NCBI GenBank assembly: GCA_963722415.1 | Contig: CAVRNI010000058.1 | Span: 8,927-72,926 of the forward strand | DNA from: JALOLG01 sp963722415 | GTDB lineage: Bacteria; Actinomycetota; Acidimicrobiia; Acidimicrobiales; Ilumatobacteraceae | Length of the DNA stretch: 64,000 bases | Reading direction: 5' to 3' | Part shown: positions 1-8,064 of the stretch, piece by piece | Layout of the letters: each line of letters starts with the position of its first letter | Numbering within the stretch: the first letter of the stretch is position 1 | Translations under genes and position numbers: made by a program | Notes under the pieces: generated by a model | Database searches by the model: none | The model's input: only the letters and a program-made list of their open reading frames with translations | What the model was told of the DNA's origin: nothing

Positions 1-984
1 GCCGCCACCGATGCCACCGGCCGAGGCGAGCACGCCCATGGCAAGTGCTTCACCGAGCGCCGAACGCCGAATCTGCTTCGGGTCGGCGCCGACCGTGCGC
101 AGCAGTGCGAGCTCGCGGGTCCGCTGGCTCAAGACGATGGCGAACGTGTTGTAGATGATGAAGATCGACACGAACAGCGCGACGCCGCCGAATCCCAGCA
201 GGATGTTGCCGACGACGTCGATCTCGTCGGTGAACTCCGTGGTCGTCTCCTCGAGAACCGTCGCGTTGTCGACGACCTCCGCGGTCGGCACCGCCGCCGC
301 GACGGCCGCTTGAACGGCGGCGACGTCGGCGTCGTCGGCGACCTGCACGGCGACGCTGTTGATGCCGTCGATGCCGAACAGCTCGCTCGCTTGGGCGGTG
401 TTCATCTGCATCAGCACGGCGCCCAGCGTCGCGTTGTCGGCGCCGAACGAAGACGTTCCCGACATGGTGAGGTCGACGCGGCCATCCGGCACCATGAACT
501 CGTATGTGTCTCCGATGACGAAGCCGTACTCGGCGGCAGCATCGACGTCCATCGTGAACTGTCCGATCTGAGGCGGGGCACCGTCGACGAGCCCGAACGC
601 GCTCAGCTGTTCGTTGTCGATCCAGTTGAAGGCCAGCTGTGGCGGGCCGTCGGTGGAGATGACGTCGCCGTTGGCCCTGATCGGGCGGACGGCGTTGTCC
701 GCCGATTCGATGCTGGCGACGGCGTCGGCGACACCGTCCACCGCAGCAACGGTGTGCACGGTGTCGGCTGGGAGCGGCGGCACCTCACCGAAGTCGGAGA
801 CGTTGCGGACTTCGAGATCGACACCGGCCGTGATCTCCTCGGAGACGCCGGTGAAGGTGCTGCGCAGGCCGTCGGCGAGCACGAACGCCGAGACGACGAA
901 GCTGACGGCGAGCATCACGCCGAAGGTGGTGAGTGCGAAACGCACCTTGTTCGCCCAGAGGTTCTTGATGGTGAGTCGGTACAT
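1..984 (-). CDS. ABC transporter permease, FtsX/MacB type (C-terminal part cut by window edge)
   Basis: Membrane component of an ABC exporter-type complex. The frame stays open from the ATG at 984 to base 1, giving 328 codons of an incomplete protein. The N-terminus (MYRLTIKNLWANKVRFALTT, then a hydrophobic segment ending LADGLRS) is the classic start of FtsX-superfamily permeases. A large extracytoplasmic MacB-like domain follows (about residues 45-260), then a second hydrophobic segment (about 265-290) and the typical cytoplasmic loop 'SQRTRELALLRTVGADPKQI'. The remaining membrane segments lie outside the window. It is 32 bp downstream of the ATPase gene and surely co-transcribed with it. 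The family exports lipoproteins, peptides or drugs; the substrate cannot be read here. Confidence 0.93.
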   Translation of the reverse strand, partial: MYRLTIKNLWANKVRFALTTFGVMLAVSFVVSAFVLADGLRSTFTGVSEEITAGVDLEVRNVSDFGEVPPLPADTVHTVAAVDGVADAVASIESADNAVRPIRANGDVISTDGPPQLAFNWIDNEQLSAFGLVDGAPPQIGQFTMDVDAAAEYGFVIGDTYEFMVPDGRVDLTMSGTSSFGADNATLGAVLMQMNTAQASELFGIDGINSVAVQVADDADVAAVQAAVAAAVPTAEVVDNATVLEETTTEFTDEIDVVGNILLGFGGVALFVSIFIIYNTFAIVLSQRTRELALLRTVGADPKQIRRSALGEALAMGVLASAGGIGGG

Positions 985-1016
985 GGCAGATCCCATTTCT
1001 CTTGTCTTGGGCCGGC

Positions 1017-1781
1017 TCAGTTGCTCAATCGACGCATGTGGTCGATGACGGCGTCCGGGGTCGGATCGGGGAGATGGTCGGTGACGGAGCCATCGGCGAG
1101 GAACACGACGCGGTGCGAGTAGCTCGCCGCCACCGGGTCATGGGTCACCATGACGATGGTCTGGCCGAGATCGCGCACGGCGTGGCGCATGAACGCGAGG
1201 ATCTCGGCGCCCGTGGTGCTGTCGAGGTTGCCTGTCGGTTCGTCGGCGAAGATGATCTGCGGCCGGCTGGCCAGTGCACGGGCGACCGCGACGCGCTGCT
1301 GCTGGCCGCCGGACAGTTCGCGGGGCCGATGCTTCAGACGATTCGACAGTCCGACGGTCGTGACCACGTTGTCGACCCAGTCCCGGTCCGGCTTCCGGCC
1401 GGCGAGCTTCATCGGCAGGGTGATGTTCTCGATGGCGGTCAGGGTCGGTACGAGGTTGAACGCCTGGAAGATGAAGCCGAGGCGATCGCGCCGCAGCAGC
1501 GTCAACTGCTTCTCGCTGGCTGCCGTCACGTCGACATCGCCGATGGTCACGGTGCCGCTCGTGAGGCGGTCGAGGCCCGCCATGCAATGCATGAGCGTGG
1601 ACTTGCCTGAGCCGGAGGGACCCATGATGGCGGTGAACTCGCCGGCTGCGAAGTCGACGTCCACGCCATGGAGGGCGCGGACTTCGGTGTCGCCGCTGCC
1701 GTAGGTCTTGGTGGCGCCGCGGGCAGACGCCGCGGCAACCATGCTGCTGGGGAGGCGGGGAGGGCTCTGAAGGAGCGTCAT
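1017..1781 (-). CDS. ABC transporter ATP-binding protein, LolD/MacB type
   Basis: Nucleotide-binding subunit of the adjacent FtsX-like permease, 254 aa. Walker A is 'GPSGSGKST', the signature is 'LSGGQQQRVAVARAL', Walker B runs into 'IIFADEPTGNLDS', and the H-loop His is in 'VMVTHD'. These, with 'GNLDS', are typical of the MacB/LolD subfamily. I chose the ATG at 1781 because AGAAAG lies a suitable distance upstream; the frame is open further upstream but that stretch overlaps the small gene at 1813-1977. It follows that gene by 31 bp and precedes the permease by 32 bp, so the three form one minus-strand unit. Its divergence from a two-component system suggests possible regulation by that pair (inference). 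Confidence 0.95.
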   Translation of the reverse strand: MTLLQSPPRLPSSMVAAASARGATKTYGSGDTEVRALHGVDVDFAAGEFTAIMGPSGSGKSTLMHCMAGLDRLTSGTVTIGDVDVTAASEKQLTLLRRDRLGFIFQAFNLVPTLTAIENITLPMKLAGRKPDRDWVDNVVTTVGLSNRLKHRPRELSGGQQQRVAVARALASRPQIIFADEPTGNLDSTTGAEILAFMRHAVRDLGQTIVMVTHDPVAASYSHRVVFLADGSVTDHLPDPTPDAVIDHMRRLSN

Positions 1782-1812
1782 GATCGGACTTTCTCGTGAG
1801 GAGGGAATGACG

Positions 1813-1977
1813 TCAGCGGTGGCGAACGAGTCGCCAGACGGCTGGGCGTGTCGTGCGCCGCGACCAGTCGCGATCGGCGGCAGCGTCGGCGAGTTCGTGG
1901 CGCAGCGTGGCGGCACGCACCCGTGCGTGATGCCTCGCATTCGCGAGGTCGAACCTGGTGGTGGTTTCGAGGAACAT
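1813..1977 (-). CDS. small basic protein (54 aa), first gene of the ABC operon
   Basis: Short reading frame beginning MFLETTTRFDLANARHHARV and ending WRLVRHR. It has one of the best ribosome sites in the window (AAAGGTGA, five bases before the ATG), which is the main reason to accept it. The protein is Arg/Ala/His-rich, has no membrane segment and looks largely helical. It lies 31 bp upstream of the ABC ATPase on the same strand. I do not recognise a named domain. Short Arg-rich proteins of this general look are common in actinobacteria near transporters and regulators, but no function should be inferred from that. Confidence 0.6.
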   Translation of the reverse strand: MFLETTTRFDLANARHHARVRAATLRHELADAAADRDWSRRTTRPAVWRLVRHR

Positions 1978-2210
1978 GTCGGTCACCTTTCGGCGTCGAG
2001 GTCATTGGGGACGCTTTCGACGGTAAGGAACTGCGACCTCGTGATCGTCCGGCGATCGCCTGATCGGGGTTCCGACCGACGGGTGGTTCCGCGGGGCGTC
2101 GGACCGGCACGCGGTCATCAATTCGGTGGACGTGCGGTCAGCACATCGTCGGACGACCGGCCGCACCGCGCGCGGTACCGTCGATCCGTGGAGCACCGCT
2201 CGAGGCGTCG

Positions 2211-3446
2211 ATGAGCGTCACCCGTCGCTGGGTCACCGATCGGCGGGTGCTGGTCGATGTCGCCGTCGCCGTCGTCGTCGCCGTGCTCTCCGTCGTCGAC
2301 GTGGCATCGGCCTCCGACGTCGGGATGCGCGGACAACGGCCCGCGGACGCACTCGGCTACGCACTGGTCGTCGCCGGATCGCTGAGCCTGTTCTGGAGGC
2401 GCCGGGCACCGCTCGCCGTGCTTGCGATCGTGATCGCTGTCGTCATCGCGATGTACCTGCGTGAGTACGGGGCGTTGTTGTCGGTGCTCGGCCTTCCCGC
2501 GCTGTATGCAGTGTCTGCGCACGAGGAACATCGCCGGCGGGCCTGGTGGGCGATGGTCGTGGCCTGCGTCGCGCTGATGCTCGCGGCGTGCGTGAGTGTG
2601 CTCGACACCGAGGACGGCTTTGCCTTCCTGACGGCGCTGAGCATGGTCGCCTTCCTCGCCGCCGCGATGACAGCAGGAGTGCTCATTCGCAATCGAGAAC
2701 GGATCTTCGTCGACACCGAACGCCGCGCCGCCGCTGCCGAGGCCGACCGCCTCGCCGAAGCCGAGCGTGCGGTCGCCAGTGAGCGCAGCCGGATCGCCCG
2801 TGAGATGCACGATGTGGTGGCGCACTCGATGAGCGTCATCGCGGTGCAAGCCGCCGCTGGACGGGAGATCGTCCACGCCAACCCCGACAAGGCCGCCGAC
2901 GTGTTCGCCAGAATCGAGTCGGTCGGACGCGAGTCACTCGCCGAACTGCGTCGCATGTTAGGGGTGCTCCGCGACACTGGCGACGGTGACGCATCACTGT
3001 CTCCACAGCCGGGGATCGCCGACATCGCGGCCGCGGTCGCGCAGTCGTCCGCCAGCGGCGTGGCAACGGAACTGGTCGTCGACGGCCGCCAGCGAGACCT
3101 CGCCCCGGGGATCGAGTTGGCTGCGTACCGGATCGTGCAAGAGTCCCTCACGAACGTGCGGAAGCACGCCGGCCGAACGGCGTCGGCGACCGTCCGCGTC
3201 TCGTACGAGACGCACGCCCTCGTCGTCGACGTCACCGACGACGGCAGCGGTGCCGCCAGCTCATTGTCGGGGATCGGCTCGGGTCATGGCCTGATCGGCA
3301 TGCGAGAGCGGGTCGAGATCTACGGCGGAGAGTTCACTTCAGGACCGCGAAAGGGTGGGGGCTACGCCGTGCGCGCCGTGCTTCCGGTCGTGAACAACGA
3401 TGTCGGGAGTGTCTCAGCCGTCGAGCAACGCGCGGCCGGATCATGA
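2211..3446 (+). CDS. sensor histidine kinase, NarL-partner (HisKA_3) type
   Basis: Membrane sensor kinase of 411 aa, partner of the response regulator that follows 16 bp downstream. The first ~165 residues contain several hydrophobic segments and almost no extracytoplasmic domain, so it probably senses the membrane or an intramembrane signal. An Ala/Glu-rich helical linker (about 165-190) leads to the HisKA_3 dimerisation helix with 'EMHDVVAHSM'; His200 is the expected phosphorylation site. The HATPase domain covers about 290-395, with the N-box near 'QESLTNVRKHA' and the G-box at 'DDGSG' and 'GHGLIGMRERV'. It is divergent from the ABC operon across about 230 bp. The stimulus is unknown. Confidence 0.95.
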   Translation: MSVTRRWVTDRRVLVDVAVAVVVAVLSVVDVASASDVGMRGQRPADALGYALVVAGSLSLFWRRRAPLAVLAIVIAVVIAMYLREYGALLSVLGLPALYAVSAHEEHRRRAWWAMVVACVALMLAACVSVLDTEDGFAFLTALSMVAFLAAAMTAGVLIRNRERIFVDTERRAAAAEADRLAEAERAVASERSRIAREMHDVVAHSMSVIAVQAAAGREIVHANPDKAADVFARIESVGRESLAELRRMLGVLRDTGDGDASLSPQPGIADIAAAVAQSSASGVATELVVDGRQRDLAPGIELAAYRIVQESLTNVRKHAGRTASATVRVSYETHALVVDVTDDGSGAASSLSGIGSGHGLIGMRERVEIYGGEFTSGPRKGGGYAVRAVLPVVNNDVGSVSAVEQRAAGS

Positions 3447-3462
3447 GGCAAGGGGGAACACG

Positions 3463-4152
3463 ATGACCATCAGAGTCGCGATCGTCGACGACCAGGCGCT
3501 GATGCGTGACGGCTTCAGCATGATCCTCGATGCGCAGCCGGACATCGAAGTCGTCGGTGATGCCGAGAACGGTCGGGTGGGGGTCGAGCTCTGTCTACGT
3601 ACCCGCCCGGACGTGGTGCTGATGGATGTCCGCATGCCCGTCCTGGACGGCATCGAAGCAACACGCCTGATCGTCTCGAACGAGTGCGACACCAAGGTTC
3701 TCGTGCTCACGACGTTCGACCTCGACGAATACGTGTACGCGGCCCTGCGCGCCGGCGCCAGCGGCTACCTGCTGAAGGACACGCCGGCCAAAGAGCTCGT
3801 CGCCGCGGTTCGAGTCATCGCCCAAGGTGATGCGCTGCTGTCCCCATCGGTCACCAGGCGCCTGATCGAGGAGTTCGCCAAGCAACCCGAGCCCGAAGCC
3901 GTCGCGGCTGCCCTTCCGGACGACCTCACGGAACGCGAGCGCGAGGCCCTCGAGCTCCTGGCCCACGGCCTCAGCAACCGCGAGATCGCGGCCAGGATGT
4001 ACATCGGCGAGGCCACAGCCAAGACCCACGTCAGTCGGCTCCTCACCAAGCTGGGCGTCCGCGACCGGGTTCAGGCCGTCGTGCTCGCCTTCGAATCGGG
4101 CCTCGTCCGCCCAGGCGCGGCGGCGAAACGACCCGACGCGCCGGCGACTTGA
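3463..4152 (+). CDS. LuxR/NarL-family response regulator
   Basis: DNA-binding output of the preceding kinase, 229 aa. The receiver domain (about 1-120) has the acidic pair 'VDD' at the start, the phospho-acceptor Asp55 in 'VLMDVRMP', Thr in 'VLTTF' and Lys in 'LLKD'. The C-terminal helix-turn-helix (about 150-215) reads 'LTEREREALELLAHGLSNRE' followed by the usual 'TAKTHVSRLLTKLGVRDR'. The start at 3463 is set by AAGGGGGAA just upstream; longer in-frame starts would run into the kinase gene. Kinase and regulator form an operon, and the Rieske gene begins 6 bp after this stop, so it may be part of the same transcript. Confidence 0.95.
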   Translation: MTIRVAIVDDQALMRDGFSMILDAQPDIEVVGDAENGRVGVELCLRTRPDVVLMDVRMPVLDGIEATRLIVSNECDTKVLVLTTFDLDEYVYAALRAGASGYLLKDTPAKELVAAVRVIAQGDALLSPSVTRRLIEEFAKQPEPEAVAAALPDDLTEREREALELLAHGLSNREIAARMYIGEATAKTHVSRLLTKLGVRDRVQAVVLAFESGLVRPGAAAKRPDAPAT

Positions 4153-4158
4153 TCGACC

Positions 4159-5220
4159 ATGACACGCATGTTGCGACCCGAGCACTACTTCGATCCTGCC
4201 TGGTACGAGATCGAGGCCGAACGCGCCCTCCGTGCGAGTTGGCTCCCTGTCTGTCGTGCCGATCAGGTGTCGAGCCCTGGCGATCGGTACGCGGTCGTGC
4301 TGGCCGGCCGCCCGATCGTCGTCACGCGCACCGACACCGGTGACCTGCACGTCCTCGGCAACGTCTGTCAGCATCGCGGCTCGCTGCTCGTCGATGACGG
4401 GCCGTCGAACGGGTCTTCCGTCGTGTGCCCATACCATCGGTGGGCGTATCGCCTCGATGGCTCACTGATCGGTGGCCCGCTCACGGAGGGTCTCGACCTT
4501 TCGCACGTCTGCCTGCCGCGGCTCCGCCACGCCCTCTGGGAGGGATTCGTGTTGGTGAACCTGTCAGGCGACGCCGCCGATCCGGTCGACCAACTGGCCG
4601 ACCTCTCGGCCCATCTCGCGCCGTGGTCGTGGTCCGAGCTCGTAACGGTCGGGTCGAGGACGTTCCAATCCGATTGGAACTGGAAGGTCATGGTCGAGAA
4701 CTGGATCGAGTGCTATCACCACCTCGGCAGTCATCGGAAGACCGTGGAGCCGTACCAGCCGGCGCGCACCACGCGGATCATCCCGAGCGAGGGCGCGCCG
4801 TGGGTCGCCATGACGGTCGACACCGTCGCAGGTCTCGAAGGAGCGCCGGACACGTGGATCCCTGGCATGCCGCCGGAACGGTCACGGGACCTCTCGGTAT
4901 GGTCCGCGTTCCCGTTGCTGCTGGGTGGCAGCAATTCGCGCTACGCGTTCTGGCTGCACGTCGTGCCGATCGACGTCGATCGACATGCCGTCACGTGGTA
5001 CCTGCTCGCGCACGAGAGCCAACGTACGAACTTCACCCAGGAGCGCGTCGACGGCGAGCTGGAGATGCTCGCTGCTGTCCACGCCGAGGACATGGCGGCG
5101 TGCCGATCGGTTCAACGCGGCATCGAGTCGCGGATGATCGACGAGTTCCGGTTCACGCGTCTCGAAGCAACGATCGCCTGGTTTCACGAATGGGTAGCGG
5201 AAATGTGCGGAGCGAACTGA
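4159..5220 (+). CDS. Rieske [2Fe-2S] aromatic-ring-hydroxylating oxygenase alpha subunit-like
   Basis: Rieske non-heme iron oxygenase of 353 aa. The Rieske cluster ligands are visible: Cys70 and His72 in 'NVCQHRGS', Cys90 and His93 in 'CPYHRWAY'. The catalytic domain carries the mononuclear iron motif 'NWIECYHHLGSH' (about residues 180-195). Family members hydroxylate or demethylate aromatic and other small substrates with electrons from a reductase; no reductase or beta subunit gene is nearby. It starts 6 bp after the response regulator stop, with no strong ribosome site, so it may be translated by coupling. The substrate is unknown. Its place behind a two-component pair is unusual. Confidence 0.9.
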   Translation: MTRMLRPEHYFDPAWYEIEAERALRASWLPVCRADQVSSPGDRYAVVLAGRPIVVTRTDTGDLHVLGNVCQHRGSLLVDDGPSNGSSVVCPYHRWAYRLDGSLIGGPLTEGLDLSHVCLPRLRHALWEGFVLVNLSGDAADPVDQLADLSAHLAPWSWSELVTVGSRTFQSDWNWKVMVENWIECYHHLGSHRKTVEPYQPARTTRIIPSEGAPWVAMTVDTVAGLEGAPDTWIPGMPPERSRDLSVWSAFPLLLGGSNSRYAFWLHVVPIDVDRHAVTWYLLAHESQRTNFTQERVDGELEMLAAVHAEDMAACRSVQRGIESRMIDEFRFTRLEATIAWFHEWVAEMCGAN

Positions 5221-5535
5221 ACACCGGTGCGCCCGGGTTTCGGTGACGCAGAAGATTTCTGAAAATTCTTCTCAAGTTCCGCTGTCGAGGTGCCGATACG
5301 GCGGCACAGGGTCGGCGAAGTGCACCAACGGGATGGATTGTTCCTGCGTGTACGGACGTTCTGATCCCAGACCCTGCCCGTCCACGTGGAGCGCGGTGTT
5401 GTCGGCGCAGCCGTGGGAGCCAACGGGCCAGAGCCGGTCACCGACAGCAATCGGAGTTTGGGTGACCGCCGTTGTCACCCGGAAGCGACCCGCCCTCGTC
5501 TGTAGGTCAACACCACCTCGCAAAAGGAGGGCTCC
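5221..5535. other. intergenic region without a supported gene
   Basis: This 315-bp stretch lies between the Rieske gene and the membrane-protein gene. It has a slightly AT-richer beginning (run of 'gaaaattcttctcaagtt' near 5259-5279). I found no convincing coding frame on either strand, no strong dyad and no recognisable RNA. It probably contains the promoter of the membrane protein at 5536. Confidence 0.5.
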
Positions 5536-6121
5536 ATGCCCACGGATACCGTTCGGACACTCACGCTTGCTTGCTTCCCTCGCCTGGCTCGTCGTGGGCG
5601 GCTATGGGCTCTGGGGGATCCTCGTCGAGGACGCGGGCGACGACTGGGAAATCCCCTACCTCATCTTTGCCGTCGCGCTGATGCTCGGCGCCGCGCTCAC
5701 AGTGGCGGCCATCTGGAGTGTGAGCCGACGGGAGGAGCGTTCGCCGACGCGAGTGATCGGCCTCGGCTTCTGCGTCGTCGGAGTGGTGAGCACGCTCGTC
5801 GCCTGGGCGCTTCCACTGTGGATGACTCTCCTCGCCGTCGGGTTCGCCTTGGTCGCGCTTTCGGGGCTGCGTCCGTGGCGACGCGCGGTGGCGTTGCTTG
5901 CCGGCGCTCAGCTGCTCGGCATGGCGGCGATGTTCATCGGGATTGCCGCTGAGGTCGGCCGCCGCGACAGCTACGGCGACTACCCCGTCGCGGGCAGCAT
6001 CGGCATCGTCGTGACCGCCGGCGTCACCGTCGTGTCGCTCTATCACCTCGACCGCAGTGTCAACACCCACCGCGCCCTCATGAGCGCGCCCGGCTCGAGT
6101 GCGAATGCCTTGACGGGCTAG
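5536..6121 (+). CDS. multi-pass membrane protein, unknown function (frameshift after codon 10)
   Basis: Hydrophobic protein of about 190 aa with five or six predicted membrane segments (for example 'LAWLVVGGYGLWGILV', 'LIFAVALMLGAALTVAAIW', 'AVALLAGAQLLGMAAMFIG'). The ATG at 5536 has a near-perfect ribosome site (AAAAGGAGG, six bases upstream) but its frame is lost within about 12 codons. The hydrophobic protein continues in the next frame. The switch falls in a GCTT-GCTT-GCTT run (5565-5576). Removing one base, or one four-base unit, restores MPTDTVRTLTLA(A)SLAWLV. The shift is either a sequence error like others in this window or a slippage site. No family was recognised. Confidence 0.65.
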
Positions 6122-6154
6122 CCGGCCACGCTCCGCTGTGAACGTGCTTGGGCG

Positions 6155-6553
6155 TCAATGCTCCATCAGGCTGCGAAGCGTGGCAAGGTCGGCGGTCACG
6201 GCTTCGACGTCTGCGGCGAGGTCCGTCTCGCTCATACCGGGTCGCCGGCGAACGGTGAAGACCACGTCGCAGCCGTCGCCGTTCGGGATCACCCGCATCG
6301 GATTGCGCACCGTTTCCCCATCCGGAAGGGTGACGTCGTGGTCGACGATGCCGAAGTCGTTCGGTGGAGCGAACGCCACGATGACGCGTCCCATCGGCGA
6401 CTCGACGACCCACTGGCCATCGACCAACTGCACCTCTTGATGGGCGAGTCCCGCCGCCCACGTCGACAGGTTCTCTGGGTTCGACGCGTAGTCGTAGACG
6501 TCACCGGCAGGACAGTCGATCGTCGTGCTGACATGGACGCTCTCATGCACCAT
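6155..6553 (-). CDS. SRPBCC-family protein
   Basis: Protein of 132 aa with the START/polyketide-cyclase fold pattern: N-terminal 'ESVHVSTTIDCPAGDVYDYA' followed by 'NPENLSTWAAGL', and a C-terminal helix ending LRSLMEH. Members bind hydrophobic ligands in a central cavity and serve as cyclases, hydrolases or carriers. The length is near the usual 140 aa. It is downstream of the sulfotransferase-like gene on the same strand, 51 bp away, and the two may be co-transcribed. No specific substrate can be proposed. Confidence 0.85.
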   Translation of the reverse strand: MVHESVHVSTTIDCPAGDVYDYASNPENLSTWAAGLAHQEVQLVDGQWVVESPMGRVIVAFAPPNDFGIVDHDVTLPDGETVRNPMRVIPNGDGCDVVFTVRRRPGMSETDLAADVEAVTADLATLRSLMEH

Positions 6554-6604
6554 CTCACCAGTCTGACCACACCGAAGTCAGGCGCCTCAGTCGCACGCGT
6601 TCGG

Positions 6605-7342
6605 TCAGGAGTCCACCATTGGCTCCCACGCCGCGACGTCGAGCCGGTGCGCGTGGAGCTGCTCGTAGAACGGCAGGTGATGGGCGGCGAAGCGCGCCAG
6701 CTCGTCGGAGCTCTCGACGGTGTGGGTGTACCTGCGCTCGCGCGGCGCGAAGCCGGTGCTCGCACTGACGTCGACGTGCCACCGTGCGGACCGACGCCAC
6801 TCGGACCGTTCGCCCGGCTCCCACGTGAGCGCCCCTGGGATGAACGGCAGCTCGACGGCCGCGCAGTACGCCGCCATCGTCGCCGCGGGTCGTGCGACGA
6901 GATCGTCGGAGTCGATGACGACCGGGCGGTGTCCTCCGGCGTCGCGGACTGCGGCGTGCAGCTCGTGCAGCGCCTCCAAACCGATCGCGTCGATGCCGAT
7001 GCCGGGCTCTACCGCGTACGACGACGCTGCGATCTCCTCTGGACGGCGGATGAGGAACGCGTGCCGTGCCTCGGCGAGCAAGCGCCGATCGGCGAGGACC
7101 GCGTGGAATCGGCGACCAGTCGTGTCCTTCAGGAACACGTTGACGTCCTGCGTCTGATCGACCAGCCAGGCGAGGAGCGACACCGGTGAGTCGAACGGCC
7201 GCCCTTCGACGTCGGTCTCACCCAAGCCCGCGAGGTCGGAGAACGGCTCGTGGACGGCGACCATGTCGCCGCGTTCGACCATCGAACGGAAGAAGGCCGT
7301 CGAGCGTGCTCGTGGTGCGCTCCACAACGCGAACACCGGCAT
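6605..7342 (-). CDS. sulfotransferase-like P-loop family protein
   Basis: Cytoplasmic protein of 245 aa. The N-terminal 'FALWSAPRARSTAFFRSM' matches the 5'-phosphosulfate-binding loop of the sulfotransferase superfamily, in the small bacterial group that begins directly with this motif. 'VFLKDTTGRRFHAVL' and 'HAFLIRRPEEIAASSY' correspond to the central conserved blocks, the latter holding the Arg/Ser-type 3'-phosphate contact. Such proteins are usually annotated only as sulfotransferase-like, and neither activity nor acceptor is established. It lies between a VOC gene and an SRPBCC gene, all on the minus strand. Confidence 0.75.
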   Translation of the reverse strand: MPVFALWSAPRARSTAFFRSMVERGDMVAVHEPFSDLAGLGETDVEGRPFDSPVSLLAWLVDQTQDVNVFLKDTTGRRFHAVLADRRLLAEARHAFLIRRPEEIAASSYAVEPGIGIDAIGLEALHELHAAVRDAGGHRPVVIDSDDLVARPAATMAAYCAAVELPFIPGALTWEPGERSEWRRSARWHVDVSASTGFAPRERRYTHTVESSDELARFAAHHLPFYEQLHAHRLDVAAWEPMVDS

Positions 7343-7461
7343 CGTCGCAACGTATCCCTGAACGCCGCGTGTTGAGCCCCGGGAATCGCGGGGAGGTCGA
7401 CCTCAGGTCACGTCCGCCCGGCGCGACCTCCTCGTCGCGTTCACACCCGACGGGGCTGACG

Positions 7462-7995
7462 TCACGATAGATCGGCGGAGCGTCCGGTCTGTCCAGCGGC
7501 GACGCGTTGTTCGTGGTCGCTGGTCGCTCCGTGTCTGGCCGCGTGCATGGCCGCCGCGGACTGTTCGGCGGTGAGGTCATGGACGAGACAGAACTCATTG
7601 CCGAACGGGTCCTGCATGACCGCCCAGTCGATGACCGGCGCATCGTCGCCGTAGGTTCCGGGGCGTGGATAGAGGCTGGGCGGCTTCTTCACGGACCCAC
7701 CGAGCTCGACGATCCGTTCGATGGCGGCATCGACACCGTCGTTGGGGGTGATGTCGATGTGGACCCGATTGGCTTGGTGGCGGGTCGGCTGCTCGGCCTG
7801 GATCGGGGCGGTGTCGGTGTTGATGAGAATCAACTCGTGTTTGCGCGGCTCTGTGGTCCCGAGGTAGCCGAGCCATCCGTGCCAGCCGTGTTCGGGGCCC
7901 AGGATCTCGTAGCCGGTGACGGCTGACCAGAACTCGTAGCCGACGGCGAAGTCGGTCACGTTGATCGCGACACATCGCATCGTCCCGATGCTCAT
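7462..7995 (-). CDS. VOC-family (glyoxalase/bleomycin-resistance fold) protein
   Basis: Protein of 177 aa with paired beta-alpha-beta-beta-beta modules: 'RCVAINVTDFAVGYEFWSAV' opens the first, 'RVHIDITPNDGVDAAIERIV' and 'VMQDPFGNEFCLV' mark the second. The fold supports metal-dependent enzymes and drug-binding proteins. The C-terminal ~30 residues are polar and probably disordered. It diverges from the padR gene across 69 bp that contain a strong dyad (8035-8053), so it is likely under PadR control (inference from position). Confidence 0.85.
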   Translation of the reverse strand: MSIGTMRCVAINVTDFAVGYEFWSAVTGYEILGPEHGWHGWLGYLGTTEPRKHELILINTDTAPIQAEQPTRHQANRVHIDITPNDGVDAAIERIVELGGSVKKPPSLYPRPGTYGDDAPVIDWAVMQDPFGNEFCLVHDLTAEQSAAAMHAARHGATSDHEQRVAAGQTGRSADLS

Positions 7996-8034
7996 CGATG
8001 CTCCTGTCCTACTCGGGTGGATCGGTCACGCTCT

Positions 8035-8053
8035 ATGCTCGCATTGCGAGTAT
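8035..8053. promoter_or_regulatory. dyad in the VOC/padR divergent promoter, probable PadR operator
   Basis: ATGCTCGCATTGCGAGTAT is an interrupted palindrome (arms ending CTCGCA / TGCGAG) in the middle of the divergent promoter region. The same half-site, CTCGCATTG, recurs in the much longer dyad at 8775-8810 before the cupin gene. Two matching dyads flanking a padR gene are what an autoregulated PadR regulon should show. Confidence 0.6.
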
Positions 8054-8064
8054 AGACTACGGCG

